Made by a program: the position numbers and the translations under genes | Notes under the pieces: generated by a model | What the model saw: the letters and a program-made list of their open reading frames with translations, nothing else | The model's database searches: none | Told to the model about the DNA's origin: nothing | In this document: positions 47,411 through 60,981 of the stretch, piece after piece | Numbering within the stretch: the stretch's first letter is position 1 | Layout: the number at the start of each line of letters is the position of its first letter | Source: Piscicola geometra | Lineage: Eukaryota > Annelida > Clitellata > Hirudinida > Piscicolidae | Reading direction: 5' to 3' | DNA: 64,000 bases | Assembly: GCA_943735955.1 (NCBI GenBank) | Contig: OX030956.1 | Coordinates: 2,721,412-2,785,411 of the forward strand

Positions 47411-48690
47411 TAGAGGTTGGACATGGACGATTTTTCATTCCCGGTCCCGTCCCTTTCCCGAAATTTGTTTTCCCGTCCCGTCCCGTTCCCGATGGGACAT
47501 CAGAATTTTGATTCCCGTCCTGTCCCGTTCCTGCAACTCGATTCCCGGTCCCAACCCGTTCCCGAAACTTTTTTGTTTTTTTATTCATTTTCGCTGCCAA
47601 TTTCACTGGTCCCAAACTTGCTAGTTCTAATATTTTTTTTAATTTCTTATTTGAAAGTCAGAGAATATTTCTTTTAATAAAATTTATAAAAAAAACACGG
47701 TTTAAATTTCAAGTATTTATTGAAATGAAAGTATTGAAGTTAGTCATTGTTTTTGAGTAATTCAATCAAGTCTTTATTGCTTTTCACACAGGTTAAACCG
47801 TTAAGAGTTTCAGCTTTCAAATCAGATGATTTTGGGTCTGAAGTTAAACGGCCACATATTGAAAAATTCCGTTAACAGGGAATATAACTTGCAGATATAC
47901 TAAACAAAGTTTTGGCTACTTCTTGTACTATTTTTAAATTGCTTATTTTACTCCAATAAAATAAAACATCTTTATAACCTTCAATTTTTTTGGACGTAAT
48001 TGTGAATATCTGTACAATTCATCCTCTTCTGAATTTTTCTCTTCGTTCATTATTATTAATTCTTCAATAATGTTATTTATATGTTTTTGACGACATTCTT
48101 ATTCTCCACAGCTGTAAATATAAAATCATTCGTATAATTTGATAGTATAATAATTTTATTATAATTTATACGTTGTAAAAACAAACATAATAGGTCTAAA
48201 TAACCATCATTTGTTTTTTTTCTCAACGGCACCGCAGCTTGGTCTGGCTGTACAAAATAGAATTAAATTTTCTCTAATGAAAGTCCTGGTATTTATTTCT
48301 TTTCTATCCCAAACTTTTTTCCTATTATTCTTTCATACAGGGGATGCAACAGACATGCTGTCATATGAAGAAGATCAATGGCATCTTTTCTTTTGTCGAA
48401 ATGATCAACTGAGCAATCATTTGGAAATTAATCATTAAAATTCAAAGTATTATTTTATAAAATTAAAATAATATAACTGACCATATTGATTTCATTTGAA
48501 AAGTTTTCATCATCACCCATTTTTTCTAATCTCCCTAATCTTTGGACTCACCATAACAACTTCAAATGTAATGTTGGAGATTTGCAATGGTGGCTTCGTT
48601 ATACATTTCTATTGCATTTAATACTTATATTAAGAACGGAGTATCGATGAAATAAAAATTTCCATACTTAGAAGTTTGCTGAAAAACACT
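47411..48690 (-). mobile_element. hAT-1, truncated by a fusion with hAT-2
   Basis: The left end and the dimerisation remnant are present. The right end, the GT microsatellite and the left end of hAT-2 are deleted. The break is at AAACACT (about 48684-48690), a 7-base microhomology between 9812-9818 and 10490-10496 of unit one; 678 bases are missing. Confidence 0.8.
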
Positions 48691-49092
48691 ATTTATTTAT
48701 ATCTAAAAAAATGAATAGATCATAAAATGAAACAGTAAAATAGAACAGTATATTAACAACAAATGAGTTTAAAAAATTAACAGTCCAATAAAAATGTATT
48801 CAGTCTCAAGAAAACTTTCATTTGTAGGTTTTTCTGTAATCTATTTCTTTTCCCACTTGGTAAAGAAGCACATAAAGAAAAAAATCTCTCAACGTATGCC
48901 TGGGAGGCTGGAGCTGCCAAAAGATCTTGTGCAATTGGACTAAGAATAGGGTAGAAAGTTATGTTGTCATTCCAGAATTTTAACCCATTTGGTTCTCAAG
49001 TATTTTTGATTTTTGAAGAATTTATTTTCATCTCCGAAATATATTTTTCTATTTCCACAATTATACTTGATTTGCATTCTTTGCTAGAACTT

Positions 49093-51362
49093 AACATCTA
49101 TTCCACTCCACTTTACTGACTACTACTTTATATCTTTTAAATTATCTCTTGTTCAGCCTTTTTCTAACTTCCCCTCTTCTATTGTTAAGCGCTCTCGGTC
49201 TAATTTTGATAAAATAAATTTTACTAAATGCTTTCTTTCTTCTGACTTTTGCTCTAAATCTTTTACTGATGTGGATAGTTTTATGGATAATTTCAATCTT
49301 ACTCTATCTTCCCTTTTAGATATTTTTGCTCCATTTAAAACTTTCCGGTATCGTCTAATCTCTAAAAAATCCCCATGGTATGATTGTGAGTGCACGACTT
49401 CTAAGCGACTAGTTCGCAAGTATGAACGAATTTATCGATCTACTCTCTCTGTATCCTGTTTGAATAAATGGCAAAATTGTTTCTCTTCTTATCGTACTCT
49501 CCTTTTTAATAAACATTCTTCGTTTTTAAGAAATTCTATTATCTCTTCCTCCAATTCTAAAAATAGGTGGTCTTCTTTATCTAAACTTTTACATAAAAAC
49601 TCTCCTCCTCCATCTTTCTCTCCTGATGACTATCTTGAATTTCTAACTAATAAAATATCTAATATTAGATCTTCGTCTTATAATAGGCCTACACCATCTT
49701 TTACTAAGTTCACTTCTGAATCATTATCATCCTTTTCTCCTGTCACATTGGACCATCTTACAAATATAATTAATTCTATGTCTCCCACTTCTTGTTCTCT
49801 AGATCTTATTCCTACAACCCTTTTTAAAGAACTCTCTTTTTTATTCTATCCTATTGTTCTGGATTTGGTTAACTTTTCTTTGTCTACATCTAAATTTCCG
49901 TCTGCCCTCAAATCTTCATTTATTATTCCTACAATTAAGAAGCCTTCTCTTGATCCTGCATCCTTATCCAGTTATAGACCTGTATCTAACATTTCCTTTC
50001 TTTCTAAGGTCCTTGAAAAAGTTATTTCTCAACAATTAACCTTCTATCTAGAAAAAAACTCACTTCTTCCTTCCTCTCAATCTGGTTTCAGAATTGGCCA
50101 CTCCACTGAAACTGCTTTACTTAAACTCTATAATGACCTTATTTTAACTTCTGATTCTAATGCCTCTTCTCTTCTTTTATGCCTTGACTTTTCAGCTGCT
50201 TTTGACACTGTCGACCATACGCTTTTATTAAATGTTTTAGACTCTTCCTTTAATATTTCTGGTTCCTCTCTTATCTGGCTTAAATCTTACCTTTCTGAGC
50301 GAACTTCCTATGTATCAATAGAATCTTCTCGTTCTTCTTCTGTTTCTTTATCTTATGGTGTTCCACAGGGCTCAATTCTTGGTCCCTTACTTTTTATTCT
50401 TTATACCTCGGAACTACCTAATATTATTTCGTCATCTTCTCTAAACAGTCAAATTTATGCTGACGACTCCTATATTTATACATCTTTTACTGACTCTTCT
50501 CTTGACCTTACTGTTGATAAAATACCTCTCTGTCTTCAATCTATAATCTCTTGGGCTTCTTCTATGTTTCTCAAACTTAATCCGGACAAATTTGAACTCA
50601 TATATTTCAATAAAAAATCAAAGTCTTTACTATCTCTTCCTTCTTTAGTTTTGCCTCCTCCCTCTTCACTCTCTCTAAACCCTTCATCTTCTATTCGTAG
50701 CCTTGGTGTTATTTTTGATTCTAACTTGTCTTTAGCTCCTCAAATTCTATCTGTCTCTAAATCTTGCTACTTCCACATTCGTCGTATTAAACAGCTTCTT
50801 CCTTTTCTCGATGATCCTACCCTACAACTTCTTGTATCTTCTCTAGTTCTGTCCAGGATTGATTATTGCAACTCTCTTTACTATGGTCTCCCTAATACTA
50901 CTTTGGCTCCTCTAAATAAAACCTTCAATTGTGCTGCTCGTCTTGTTGCTCGTGCTCCTAAGTTTTTTCACATTTCTCCTTATCTTCGTTTGTTACATTG
51001 GCTACCTTTGAGATCTAGAGTGACTTTTAAAATATGCCTAAATATGTTTAAAATTCATAACTGTAATGCTCCAATCTATCTTAAAAATCTAATTAAACAA
51101 CCCCCTAAATCTGGTCTAAGATCATCCACCTTTAATCGTTCTTTTCGTTTTCCAGTTAAACACTCTTTTGCTAAACGTTCTTTTTCTTACTGTGGTCCTC
51201 TTTTATGGAATTCTTTACCTTCTTCTTTAACTTCAACTAAGTCACTCATAACTTTCCGTCGAGGCCTGAAGACGTACTTGTTTGGGACGTGATGGCTGAG
51301 TGCTTTTGTTCACTTAGTAAAGGGCGCTATACAAATTATTAGTGATTGATTGATTGATTGAT
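49093..51362 (+). mobile_element. CR1/L2-like LINE, second copy
   Basis: Same insertion point and truncation point as at 10899-13168, so it was duplicated with the segment and is not an independent insertion. Confidence 0.9.
49094..51292 (+). CDS. LINE ORF2 fragment (reverse transcriptase), second copy
   Basis: The predicted protein matches the copy at 10900-13098 with no difference seen, including YADD and all RT blocks, and has the same TGA stop and tail. Identity between the two copies points to recent duplication or conversion of the 38-kb-spaced units. Confidence 0.9.
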   Translation, partial: TSIPLHFTDYYFISFKLSLVQPFSNFPSSIVKRSRSNFDKINFTKCFLSSDFCSKSFTDVDSFMDNFNLTLSSLLDIFAPFKTFRYRLISKKSPWYDCECTTSKRLVRKYERIYRSTLSVSCLNKWQNCFSSYRTLLFNKHSSFLRNSIISSSNSKNRWSSLSKLLHKNSPPPSFSPDDYLEFLTNKISNIRSSSYNRPTPSFTKFTSESLSSFSPVTLDHLTNIINSMSPTSCSLDLIPTTLFKELSFLFYPIVLDLVNFSLSTSKFPSALKSSFIIPTIKKPSLDPASLSSYRPVSNISFLSKVLEKVISQQLTFYLEKNSLLPSSQSGFRIGHSTETALLKLYNDLILTSDSNASSLLLCLDFSAAFDTVDHTLLLNVLDSSFNISGSSLIWLKSYLSERTSYVSIESSRSSSVSLSYGVPQGSILGPLLFILYTSELPNIISSSSLNSQIYADDSYIYTSFTDSSLDLTVDKIPLCLQSIISWASSMFLKLNPDKFELIYFNKKSKSLLSLPSLVLPPPSSLSLNPSSSIRSLGVIFDSNLSLAPQILSVSKSCYFHIRRIKQLLPFLDDPTLQLLVSSLVLSRIDYCNSLYYGLPNTTLAPLNKTFNCAARLVARAPKFFHISPYLRLLHWLPLRSRVTFKICLNMFKIHNCNAPIYLKNLIKQPPKSGLRSSTFNRSFRFPVKHSFAKRSFSYCGPLLWNSLPSSLTSTKSLITFRRGLKTYLFGT

Positions 51363-54300
51363 ATCGTCAATACTTAATTTAGAAGATAAAAATGTAAATT
51401 TCTTTGAAGGAATTGATGATTTATCTGAAGCTTCTATTTCATTATGTTGTGAACTATTTTCAAAACAATTGTTCTTTGCTTCGCTAAAAGCCGGCAAAAT
51501 AAAAGATTCAAATTGTTTAATTGCAATAAAAATTTGATTTGATGTATCATTAAATAAGATTTATAATTTAATTGAAAACTTGTTTTTAAAATATATCTAA
51601 ATTACCTGTGAACAAATGTAAGTTTTAGCAGCATGCAATAAACTAGAATATTGTGGTAACAGAATGAATTCTGCAACAGTTGGATCCACAAATGTAGCAG
51701 CTGCTGTTACTGGATTGAATTTCAATGAAGAGGAATTTAAGAAGCACTCAAAATAATGTTGAATTGCACTCCTCAATGAAACAATCAAACTAGAAATTCC
51801 TACAAATTTAATTTGTTCTAAATGGCAGTCTAGGTCTAAAACAGACGGTATGACATGTGATAAAGACAATGTATCGGTCTGAATACTGTCAGTGTGGGTT
51901 GCGAATGGTTTCAAAAAATGTTGAACTTCTACCAATCTGTTCCATTCACTTGCTAATAATTTGTCGATTTAGGCAAAATCCATAACATAATTGACATCAT
52001 CTTTTAGTTCTAGTAATCTTTCAACCATAAAAAAGTGCTGTTCCATCTAGTGGGGCAGTCTGTTATTACTGTTTTGGAAGATTTTTCAAGGAGTTTTTCT
52101 ATGAGTATTGTTGACTTTCTAATTTTGCTGACTATATACCTTGCTTTTGTAATTATTGGTTCATATACATTATTGGAGTATACTCTTTTTAAAACTAGTT
52201 GTATGGTGTGTGCTAAACAGGGCATATGTCGATAAGGAACCCATTTTTCTAATTCTATTTCATTACAAATTGTTTCACTTTCTTCTTCATCACTATCTGA
52301 GTTTCCATTTTCTGAATAATCGTCTTTTTCTGCATGCTTATTTTGAAGAATACGCACAGCTTTTAAAATATTTGAACCGTTATCAGATATGATTAAAATT
52401 ATTTTATTCGGTTCTATATTCCAATCAGCGAGACACTTTGATAAACACTCAGCAAGTTTTTCTCCTGTGTGGGGATGATTAAGTTGAATTAGGTTTAAAA
52501 AGTAATGACACGGTTTGCTACTCTGTGGATTGAAACAGCATGCTGAAATCCCAACATATGATGATGGTAAACCTTTTTTGGTCCAAATATCTAAACATAT
52601 AACTATTCTTCGAACATTCTTCAATGAGTCTTTCAGAATTTTGCAACCCTCATCATATTTGTCTTTTAATAAGTCCAGTAACTTTGATGGGTCTGAAAAA
52701 AAATTTCAATAATTGATCCTCACTATTTTTGTACAATATGTTGTAATCATTTATAATGAATAACGACCATTGTAATTGCTCAAATAAATTTCTACAATAA
52801 ATGGTAATACTTTTTACATTTTGAATAAGATAAAATAAACAAAATTACCTGGCATTTTAAGTTTTATATCCAATGTTTCCACAAAGTTTTAAAAATGTTT
52901 ATTAGATACTAGATTTAATGGGATGTTTGTGTTTACAAATCATTTTAATAAGGAGTCTTGTCTCTTCAAATATTCTTCGCACTTACTTGAATACAAAACT
53001 GTTTTCGTCGTATTTTTTTCAAAACTAATAGTTTGTTGAACGGAATTTTCATTACTTTTAATCTTTTCACAATTCCTCTTTCTGACTAATTCAATTTCCT
53101 AGAATTCTTGAAAAAACTTTTTGTGGTAGCTAGAGAGATGAACCTTGAGGTTTGTCGGATTTTTTCCTTTAAGTGTTGCGTTGCATAATACTTTCTGTCC
53201 GTCTTTGGTCGTCGATACTTCAACGATGCATGTACTTTTGTCATTTTCTGAAGAATATGTAAAATATTTCCAAATTTCGCTTTCTTTCTTTCTACCAGCA
53301 AATGAGCGTGATAAACTCATTGTTATTTAAATTTGAAATATTATAGGAATTGATTACGTAAATTATTGATTAATAACAAATTTGAAGTATAATAACAAAT
53401 TTACGATTAAAATAAGTGGTAATTTAGTTGACAAAGCGAAGCAGTAATAAAATAACGTTTTACAAATGGCACTACTTTCATAGGTTTACTTTGGAAAGCG
53501 TACTCATAATTTATGCAAATGAGATTAACGATTGTCAAAGACAAATTTCCAATGTTTAAATCGCTGTATGGTAATAAAACGGTATTGCTCACAGGCAAAA
53601 TAAAATACTTTAAATTAATAAGATTTTTTTTTCCTATTAGTTTAGTTTAGAAAGTTAAAAACCACGCAGATCTTTTGACTTATTTTTATGTGAATAATTT
53701 TAATTTAAATGTGAACAGATTTGACATTACTGAGTAAAATAATTATTAATTACTCAAAAAAGTATTCATAAAAGAAGTAAAGAAGCCTTATTTATTGTTC
53801 ATTTAACGATATTACTTGCCTCAGATAGTTTGCCGAAATATATACCAGATTTGACATTACTGAGTAAAATTATTATTAATTACACGAAATATTATTCGTA
53901 AAAGAAGTAAAAAAGCCTAATTTATTGTTCATTTTACGATATATCTTGCCTCAGATAGTTTGCCGAAATATATATCGTGAACTATCATATAACTTTAAAA
54001 AAAATGTAAAAAAAGAAGTAAAAGAAGCCTCAGTTATTGTTCATTTTACGATATATCTCGCCTCGGAGAGTTTGCCGAAATCTAAATTAATATGGCCGCT
54101 TTTTGTTTTTTGTAAGAAACCAACAATCAGCTGATTCAAGAAATAAATAAACATTGCCATCAGCTGATTTTATATTGCTATGTCTATGCTTCCGAGTACG
54201 CTTTCCAAAGAATCCCACTTTCATAAAGGCCAAAGATAATGTTTATAACATAGACATATATTTTTTATATACATTTTCATTTGTATATTATGGCATATCA

Positions 54301-54487
54301 TAAAAAGTTATTTAATTTTCGTTTTGGAAAGAATTATAGTTTTTATTTCAGTTTCGTTTTGGAAATAATTATAGTTTTTATTTTCGTTTTCGTTTTGAAA
54401 ATAAATTTAGTTTTTATTTTCGTTTTCGTGGAACGATTATTCAGAATTGTCGTTTTCGTTTTCGTTTTCGTTACGAAAATAACACTG

Positions 54488-54835
54488 CTCATGACTCGTT
54501 CTCATCATCATCATCAATCATCAACCATCATCATCATCACCACCATCATCGATTTTCAAAGGGCAGTAAGTAGCTATTGCTGTTATATTCGTTTATTTTT
54601 CAAGAATAGTCATAATAGGATATTTGAAAAAGTTTTGAAAAATGTATTTTATCAAAAATAATCAAGTACAACCGATCTTCAGAAATCAAACTAACTATAA
54701 TCTTCGTTTCAAAATGATTGTTAAACGTCTCAATGATTATACTATAGTCAATTTAGGAAGCATTAAATGTTTTTCTATGCATTTCATCACGAAATGAAAG
54801 TAAAACTTGAAACTCAAAGTTTTCTTCAAATGAGC
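54488..54835. other. 3' flank of gene copy E
   Basis: CAT microsatellite and common gene flank, as at 16294-16641. Confidence 0.45.
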
Positions 54836-57800
54836 TTACACGCAGTTCCATACATTCTGGTTCCAGCTTGTACCAGGAGCGCAGTCTCTGACCCAGCATT
54901 GTGTCCACTGACTGCACTGCACGTATTTGGTTTTGTCGTGATGTGGCCAGTAGAACTTCTTTAAGCCAACGTTCTCTGAAGCGCATGGGTTCAACGAGTC
55001 ACAGTCATATCCAGAGAGTATGGGGGGAAGTCTCGTAGTAGTTGTTGAAGTGGTTGTAGTAGTTGTTGTAGTAGTTGTTGTAGTTGTTGTTGTAATTGTT
55101 GAAGTGGTTGTAGTAGTTGTTGTTGAAGTTGTTGTAGTAGTTGTAGTGGTTGTTGTTGTAGTGGTGTTTGTAGTAGTTGTTGTTGGGGTTGTTGTTGTTG
55201 GAGTTGTTGTTGTTGGGATTGTTGTTGTTGGAGTTGTTGTTGTTGTAGTTGTTGTTGTTGTAGTAGTGGTTGTTGTTGGGGTTGTTGTTGTTGGGGTTGT
55301 TGTTGTAGTGGTTGTTGTTGGAGTGGTTGTTGTTGGAGTAGTGGTTGTTGTTGTTGTAGGGGTTGTTTTTGTAGTGGTTATTGTTGTAGTGGTTGTAGTA
55401 CTAGTTGTAGTAGGATAAGCTGGATCTGAAAAAATACCAAGAAAAAACGTTGTAGTGGTTGGAGTGGTTTAAGTAGGGGTTGTTGTAGTGGTTGTTTTAG
55501 TGGTTGTTTTTGTAGTGGTGGTTTTGTAGTAGGTGTAGTGGTGGTTTTGTAGTAATGGAATCTGGATCAGAAAAAACAAATTGACGTTTTAATGAATAAG
55601 TATGAAAATTAAATGATGAAACATAATTTTCTTGAATATTTTTTCAATATAATTTGGAGCCTTTGAAGTAAAAACTCACCTTCAACACAAACGAAGCTGA
55701 AGTGTGGTTTGTCTACGCAGAGAAAGCCCTTTTTACAAGGGTTGGGTTCGCAGGGTGTTTTCTCTGTAAAGAATAACATTTTTGAAAAAAAAGAATAAAA
55801 ATGTAAATAAATTGATATCTAAAAGTTTTCATGATTTTAAATTCATATTTTAGCAAGATGTTATTTTTCGTGAAAATTGTACAATAAATAATAAAAAAGC
55901 AGCTTTTTCTTCAGTGAAAATTTACGAAAAAATGTGCGATTTTTGTTAATTTCCGAGAAATTTTTACAGAAAAATTAAATAACGCTTATTTTATTTTACT
56001 GACTTCCAATTCCTAATGTGATGTTGATGTGGCCAGTTTTTTTTTCTTTTCCTTGAAGGTAGCAGTAGAGGTAGACGTTCTTGGAAAGAGATTCATCGTT
56101 AGGAACGTAAAGGTGGGATGGGCTCTCAGGTGTTAAATCAAGCTTATAATCATAAAAGCTTGGGTTTGGTGTAACATCTTTAGAGAAATAAATCGTGTTG
56201 TAGTAATCTTCTTTAGGAAATTTGATCTGTGACTGAAATGTTAATTTTAAAAGTTCAGGACATTATATAAACTCAATAAAAGTAAGAAGTATGAAAAAAT
56301 TTGCCAGTTTGAAAAATACTAGAAATCATTTTTTTAAACGAACTTCAATTGTTGTTCCATCTTGGTTGATTTTAATTCTGCACTGAATACTCATACCAGG
56401 CCCCACTATCACATCACCGCCTTCCTCTCCCATGACAATCGGGGCTTTGAAAGTTAGTATTTTTATTAGTTATTTAAACATTTTATTTTAAACAGACAAC
56501 ATTTTAATTGAAATTAAATACTTGCTAATGCAATTATCAAATTAACCCTTGCACGTTCTTCTCACGATACTTCGTTTGACATGAGGGAAATCAGAGAAAC
56601 TTTCCAATTGGTCCAGATGCAAGCATTTGGGTTCGGATGCTATGGCCTCAAGTTCTGTGGGGCTCGTTTCTCTGCCAACACCAACAACAAAAACTGAAAT
56701 ATTTTTTTCATGAAGTCTTTTAGCCGATTCAATGGTCAGGTCTGGTCGATTCGAAACGCCGTCAGTAAAGATTATAGCCACTCTGGGTACCCCTGTGAAT
56801 CATCATGTGTGAATTGGCTTAAAATAAGGCTTTCTGCATTTTATATTTTTGAACAAACCAGATTTTCTAGCTCCTTCCTGCTCAGTGAATGCTTTTTCTG
56901 CAATGTAGTCCAGAGCCTTGTCTATACAAGTGCCTATGAGAAAATACATGGTATTTGTTAAAAGTTTGTATAATAGTTTGCTGCTATCCGATTGAAAAAT
57001 AAGTATATTAATTTCACCTTGAGCCAACTGGGATACTGTTCCTACTGCTCGTAGATACTCGGATGTACTTTTGAAGTTAAAAAAAGAAAAATGTTTTATA
57101 AGGTCAGAGCTGAACTGAATGAGAGAAAACCTACTATCCTCAAGAGGGTCGGGACCTACTTTGAAGTCTTCGATGAATGATTTTATAAACTGTATCATCA
57201 AATCAAAGTCTCTGGTCTGTATGCTCATAGATCCGTCAATTGCGAATATCACGTCTGAAGCTCCTCCGCGGCATAAAGCTGAAATAAAAGTAGAAATAAG
57301 TTTTGTTCAATATACTAAACATTTATTTCAAGTTAATCTGAAAAAGTGTAAGTACTTGGTTCCAACTCTTCAACTTTAGTCACAAATGTTTGTGCTTTAT
57401 TTCCAAAACTAAAGTTTATTTCCCACAAATATGCTTGCAGTCTTATTTCATATGAAACCGCCGATTCTTTATGTAATGTTTCCAAATATATGTAGGCTGC
57501 AAGTCCGGAAAAGAATGGCTTCGAGAGATCTTCCCACTTCACATCAAACCAGTCCACTCCAAAAACGGTTCTGACATTTTTAATTTCAGTGTGCGATACA
57601 GATTGACTAACTAAAAATTCTTTTTTGCCAATCTGAGAAAAAATTTAAAATGTAAAAGCGTGAAAAAGCATTTTTGTAAGTAATGGGGGAAATGACGATT
57701 CGAACCTTCCAGATGCCTCCACTGAATTCACTACTCGGAGCAGTCCCGTCATTTGTCTCTACGTAGGCTAACCTCCTGATGAAGAGCTTGTCGTTCGAGA

Positions 57801-57936
57801 AATAACACTTGCGTTCGATTTTAGAAATCGTAGCTTCGACAACATCTCTGCCCACTGCCCCTTCCACTAACGTCTCGTCTATCACAGCCCCTGCAACAAT
57901 CCCAAGAACAGTTAGTAGAATTACCAAAGTCAACAT
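54836..57936 (-). CDS. Secreted vWA / Thr-rich / chitin-binding protein, copy E (complete)
   Basis: Exons: 57706-57936, 57356-57632, 57018-57278, 56859-56933, 56547-56792, 56344-56444, 56004-56232, 55680-55763 and 54836-55425; 697 aa. It is near-identical to copy C in all domains: signal peptide, GGIW domain, vWA with D-G-S-M-S / GTCIDKAL / FTDG, EGF-like segment, long TTTTP tract and CBM14. Compared with copy D, the vWA Thr motif region differs (GTCIDKAL against GTRTDGAL) while the metal-coordinating residues are kept, so ligand preference rather than metal binding may have shifted. That reading is inference. Confidence 0.9.
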
Positions 57937-57981
57937 CTCGCCGTTTGCTTTAGAGAGCTCTGATAACTTGAGGTATCATTC

Positions 57982-57990
57982 CCTTTTATA
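57982..57990 (-). promoter_or_regulatory. TATA box of gene copy E
   Basis: TATAAAAGG 46 bases before the start codon at 57936, next to the 32-bp repeat array. Confidence 0.65.
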
Positions 57991-57999
57991 CGAAAAAAA

Positions 58000-58156
58000 G
58001 ACGCAATACTTCACAAATAGTGGGTTTAAAAGACGCAATACTTCACAAATAGTGGGTTTTAAAGACGCAATACTTCACAAATAGTGGCTTTAAAAGACGC
58101 AATACTTCACAAATAGTGGGTTTTAAAGACGCAATACTTCACAAATAGTGGGTTTA
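58000..58156. repeat. 32-bp promoter-proximal array, five units, copy E
   Basis: Units start at 58000 and every 32 bases after, with two more at 58690 and 58722 beyond the SINE-like element. Identical layout to copy C. Confidence 0.85.
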
Positions 58157-58689
58157 AATTTAATTAATTAGAATATTTTTAGTGCGAATGTTTGTTGTTT
58201 TGAATCTGTCAAAGAATGGCTACAGCAGAACGCAGGGACTCAAGTGAGCTGCGATATAAAGGAGAACTCCTTCCATAGCAGCAGCAGTTCCAGTGCTGGC
58301 AAGGACTTCTCCTTCACCCTCTATCGCAGCCTCGGCACCAGTGGCAAGACAAAAAATTGAGAAAAATGATATTGTGTTTTATGGTTTTAAGGATGATGTG
58401 GTGATGATTGTGCTGTGGTATGAGTGTTGGTACTGTAGTGATGATTGAATTTTTTAATATTTTTTTTGGGTGCTGATAGTGATATTTTGATGGTGATTGT
58501 CATGGTGGTGTGGGTTAGGTTGGGTTATTGAGGTTGATTGTTTGTTTTTTTATACTTAAATTGATATATATACATACATTGGTAGTGGTATAAAAACAGT
58601 TTTATTTAACAAATTTATTTGAAAAGCGCTTTTGTTCACTTAGTAAAGGGCGCTATACAAATCATTAGTGATTGATTGATTGATTGATT
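58157..58689 (+). mobile_element. SINE-like retroelement splitting the array, copy E
   Basis: Same insertion as 32776-33308, with the GGGCGCTATACAAA tail and (TGAT)n end. Confidence 0.75.
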
Positions 58690-58743
58690 GACGCAATACT
58701 TCACAAATAGTGGGTTTAAAAGACGCAATACTTCACAAACACT

Positions 58744-59656
58744 GTGTTCATTTCGAAGGGTCTCGCAATTTTTCGAAAATCAAAAAGTTTTTTTTTGGTG
58801 GGGAAAGGTGATGGGTTTTTTAGTATGCCATAGGAAAAAAATATGTTCTCTAGCTGGCCATCAGGCCTTTATCTCACGAAACATTTCATATATCAACACA
58901 AAACATAGAGATCCCACTAAAATAGAACTAAGATGACACAAATTCTGAGAAAAAATTAGACCTTAATTACACGTTTGTATCTTTACACTTATCATATTTA
59001 CATTCTTCCCGCCATGACACAATATATATAGAACAACGCAGAAAGACAAAATAACTCCCAAGCTTTCGGAATTTTGCAACCTTCATGGAAAGAATGCCGA
59101 AACTGTGCAAAGACAGCTCAAAATCACATCAACAAGTTTACGTGTTGATCATTCTTATCCCATTGCATGTATCGAATTGCAAGAACTCTTTTATGCCAAA
59201 AGCCTTCAGCCCGAGAAGCATTATATGCTCGATGTTGCTCTGATTCTGCCAGTTACTTCATAAGATGCAAGAATAGCATTTTCAAAACTTCGGCCTATTA
59301 AAATTCATCTTAGGACGACTGTATCTGCTCGTCGTTTGCAAAGCTTGTTTGAGAATATCTGCTACCAAAACAGCTACTGCACTTCTTCCAGTAAATGAAT
59401 TGGTGAAAAGATTTTTACAAACGGATTGAAAAATCGTTTTGTAACTGAAAACACATTAAAATTCAGTTGAAACAAAATATTTAAAAAAATAATAGACTGT
59501 TTAGGATCTCATATCAAATTTATTTATTTTTTTCAACCTTATTTAAAAAAATGATGACGTAACCCTAAGAATGCTATACAACTTAGTTTGTAGTTTTTTT
59601 ATCCTTAATAAACTATCTAAATACTTTATCAATTATAATTAATAGTTTTTATTTAG
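58744..59656 (+). mobile_element. AT-rich stretch with hAT remnant, second copy
   Basis: The remnant at about 59234-59363 matches 33853-33982, with the same internal stop. Nothing else is recognisable. Confidence 0.45.
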
Positions 59657-60585
59657 CCCATTTACCATTGAAAACAATTGCTTCATAAGTTTTAATGGAT
59701 CAAAATGTTGCGAAAACGCAACTTGAGCTGGAAGTGTGAAACAATTCTATGCAGTAAGAAATCATAAATAAATTGATTCAAACCACATTTATTGGAAAAG
59801 AAATAAGTTTCAATAGCAAAAAGTTCAATAAAATTTTTACTTTCAATTATTTTATTAGTTTTAATAATAATAATTATTATTATTTTGATTACAAAAGAGC
59901 AAAATATATTACATCAATTACAATAGCACACTCATAAACTGTCGTGCTGTTGCAAAGACGACACTGACGACAAATGTTATCTTCATTTCAATTTTATAAT
60001 CAATATATTCCTTCTATTTATTCTTCAATAAAAGCTTCAAATGTGAAGCATTTGCGGGTTGGAATTTTCCTCAAAATATAAAAATCAACATTTCATCTAC
60101 AAAATTTAAATTAGAATATTAATTTTATAAATTTCATAATACATTAACGTTTAAACAATAATTTTATACTTTTTTAATAAATATTGTAATAAATGACTAG
60201 GCTTGTTAAAAATCATATGATATCACATTAAGTTAAAATTGCGAAAACGCAGCATTAATTTTTAAATGCATTGAAAACGTTTTAAAAGTTATTTTGAATA
60301 ATAAAAATTAAATTTAAGTATTAGCTATCTTTTCATCCTGAAATTAAAACTAATTTTGTATAAAAATACTAAAATCGAACGAAAAAATATAAAAATTATT
60401 AGCAAGGAAAGATTGTTTTGAGAAATGTTAAATGTGAACAGAAAAAAAACTATAAATATTAGAAAAGTTAAATTATGAAATTAAAATTTCAAATTTATTT
60501 TACAAACAATTTGAAAAACTCGCTATTAAAGCAGAAATAATAAATAAATAGATGCTGCAAAAACGCAACAGCAGCGGTATATGGG
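59657..60585. mobile_element. piggyBac-like element, second copy
   Basis: CCCATTTACC and GGTATATGGG ends, TTAA on the right, as at 34276-35204. Confidence 0.5.
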
Positions 60586-60743
60586 TTAAACAATTACTTT
60601 TTTAACCAAAGTTGAGCCCCCCAGCATTTTTGGCTGGTTGCGCCCCTGCAAATTCGTATTATAAACATAGTCATCTACTTGGATGTCAAAGCATGTTTTC
60701 ATCACTTCAAGCAATTCATTTCTGTATGTCGGTGTTTTATTGA

Positions 60744-60871
60744 AAACTTCAAAGGATTTTCGGAGAACTTCAAAGGATTTTCGGAGAACTTCAAAGGATT
60801 TTTGGAGAACTTCAAAGGATTTTCGAAGAACTTCAAAGGATTTTGGAGAACTTCAAAGGATTTTTGGAGAT
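60744..60871. repeat. 21-bp tandem repeat, second copy
   Basis: Same six units as 35363-35490. Confidence 0.85.
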
Positions 60872-60981
60872 TTTCAAGTGGTTTTACGAAAATGTCAAAT
60901 GATTTTGCGAGCTTTTGAGTTGATTAAATAACTAGATACAAATTAATTTTATTTATTGAGAGTATTTCAAGTGTTTTTCAG

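Larger units (their letters stand above)
48777..53320 (-). pseudogene. hAT-2 transposase, third copy
   Basis: Dimerisation domain 48777-49000, middle part 51597-51935, core 52010-52624, BED finger 53099-53320. It is interrupted by the LINE and carries the same frameshift and stops as unit one. Confidence 0.8.
48691..54487 (-). mobile_element. hAT-2 with LINE, left terminal repeat deleted
   Basis: The right terminal repeat and its CTCATGAC flank are intact (54488-54495). The left end is lost, so this copy cannot be mobilised as a unit even by transposase in trans. Confidence 0.85.
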
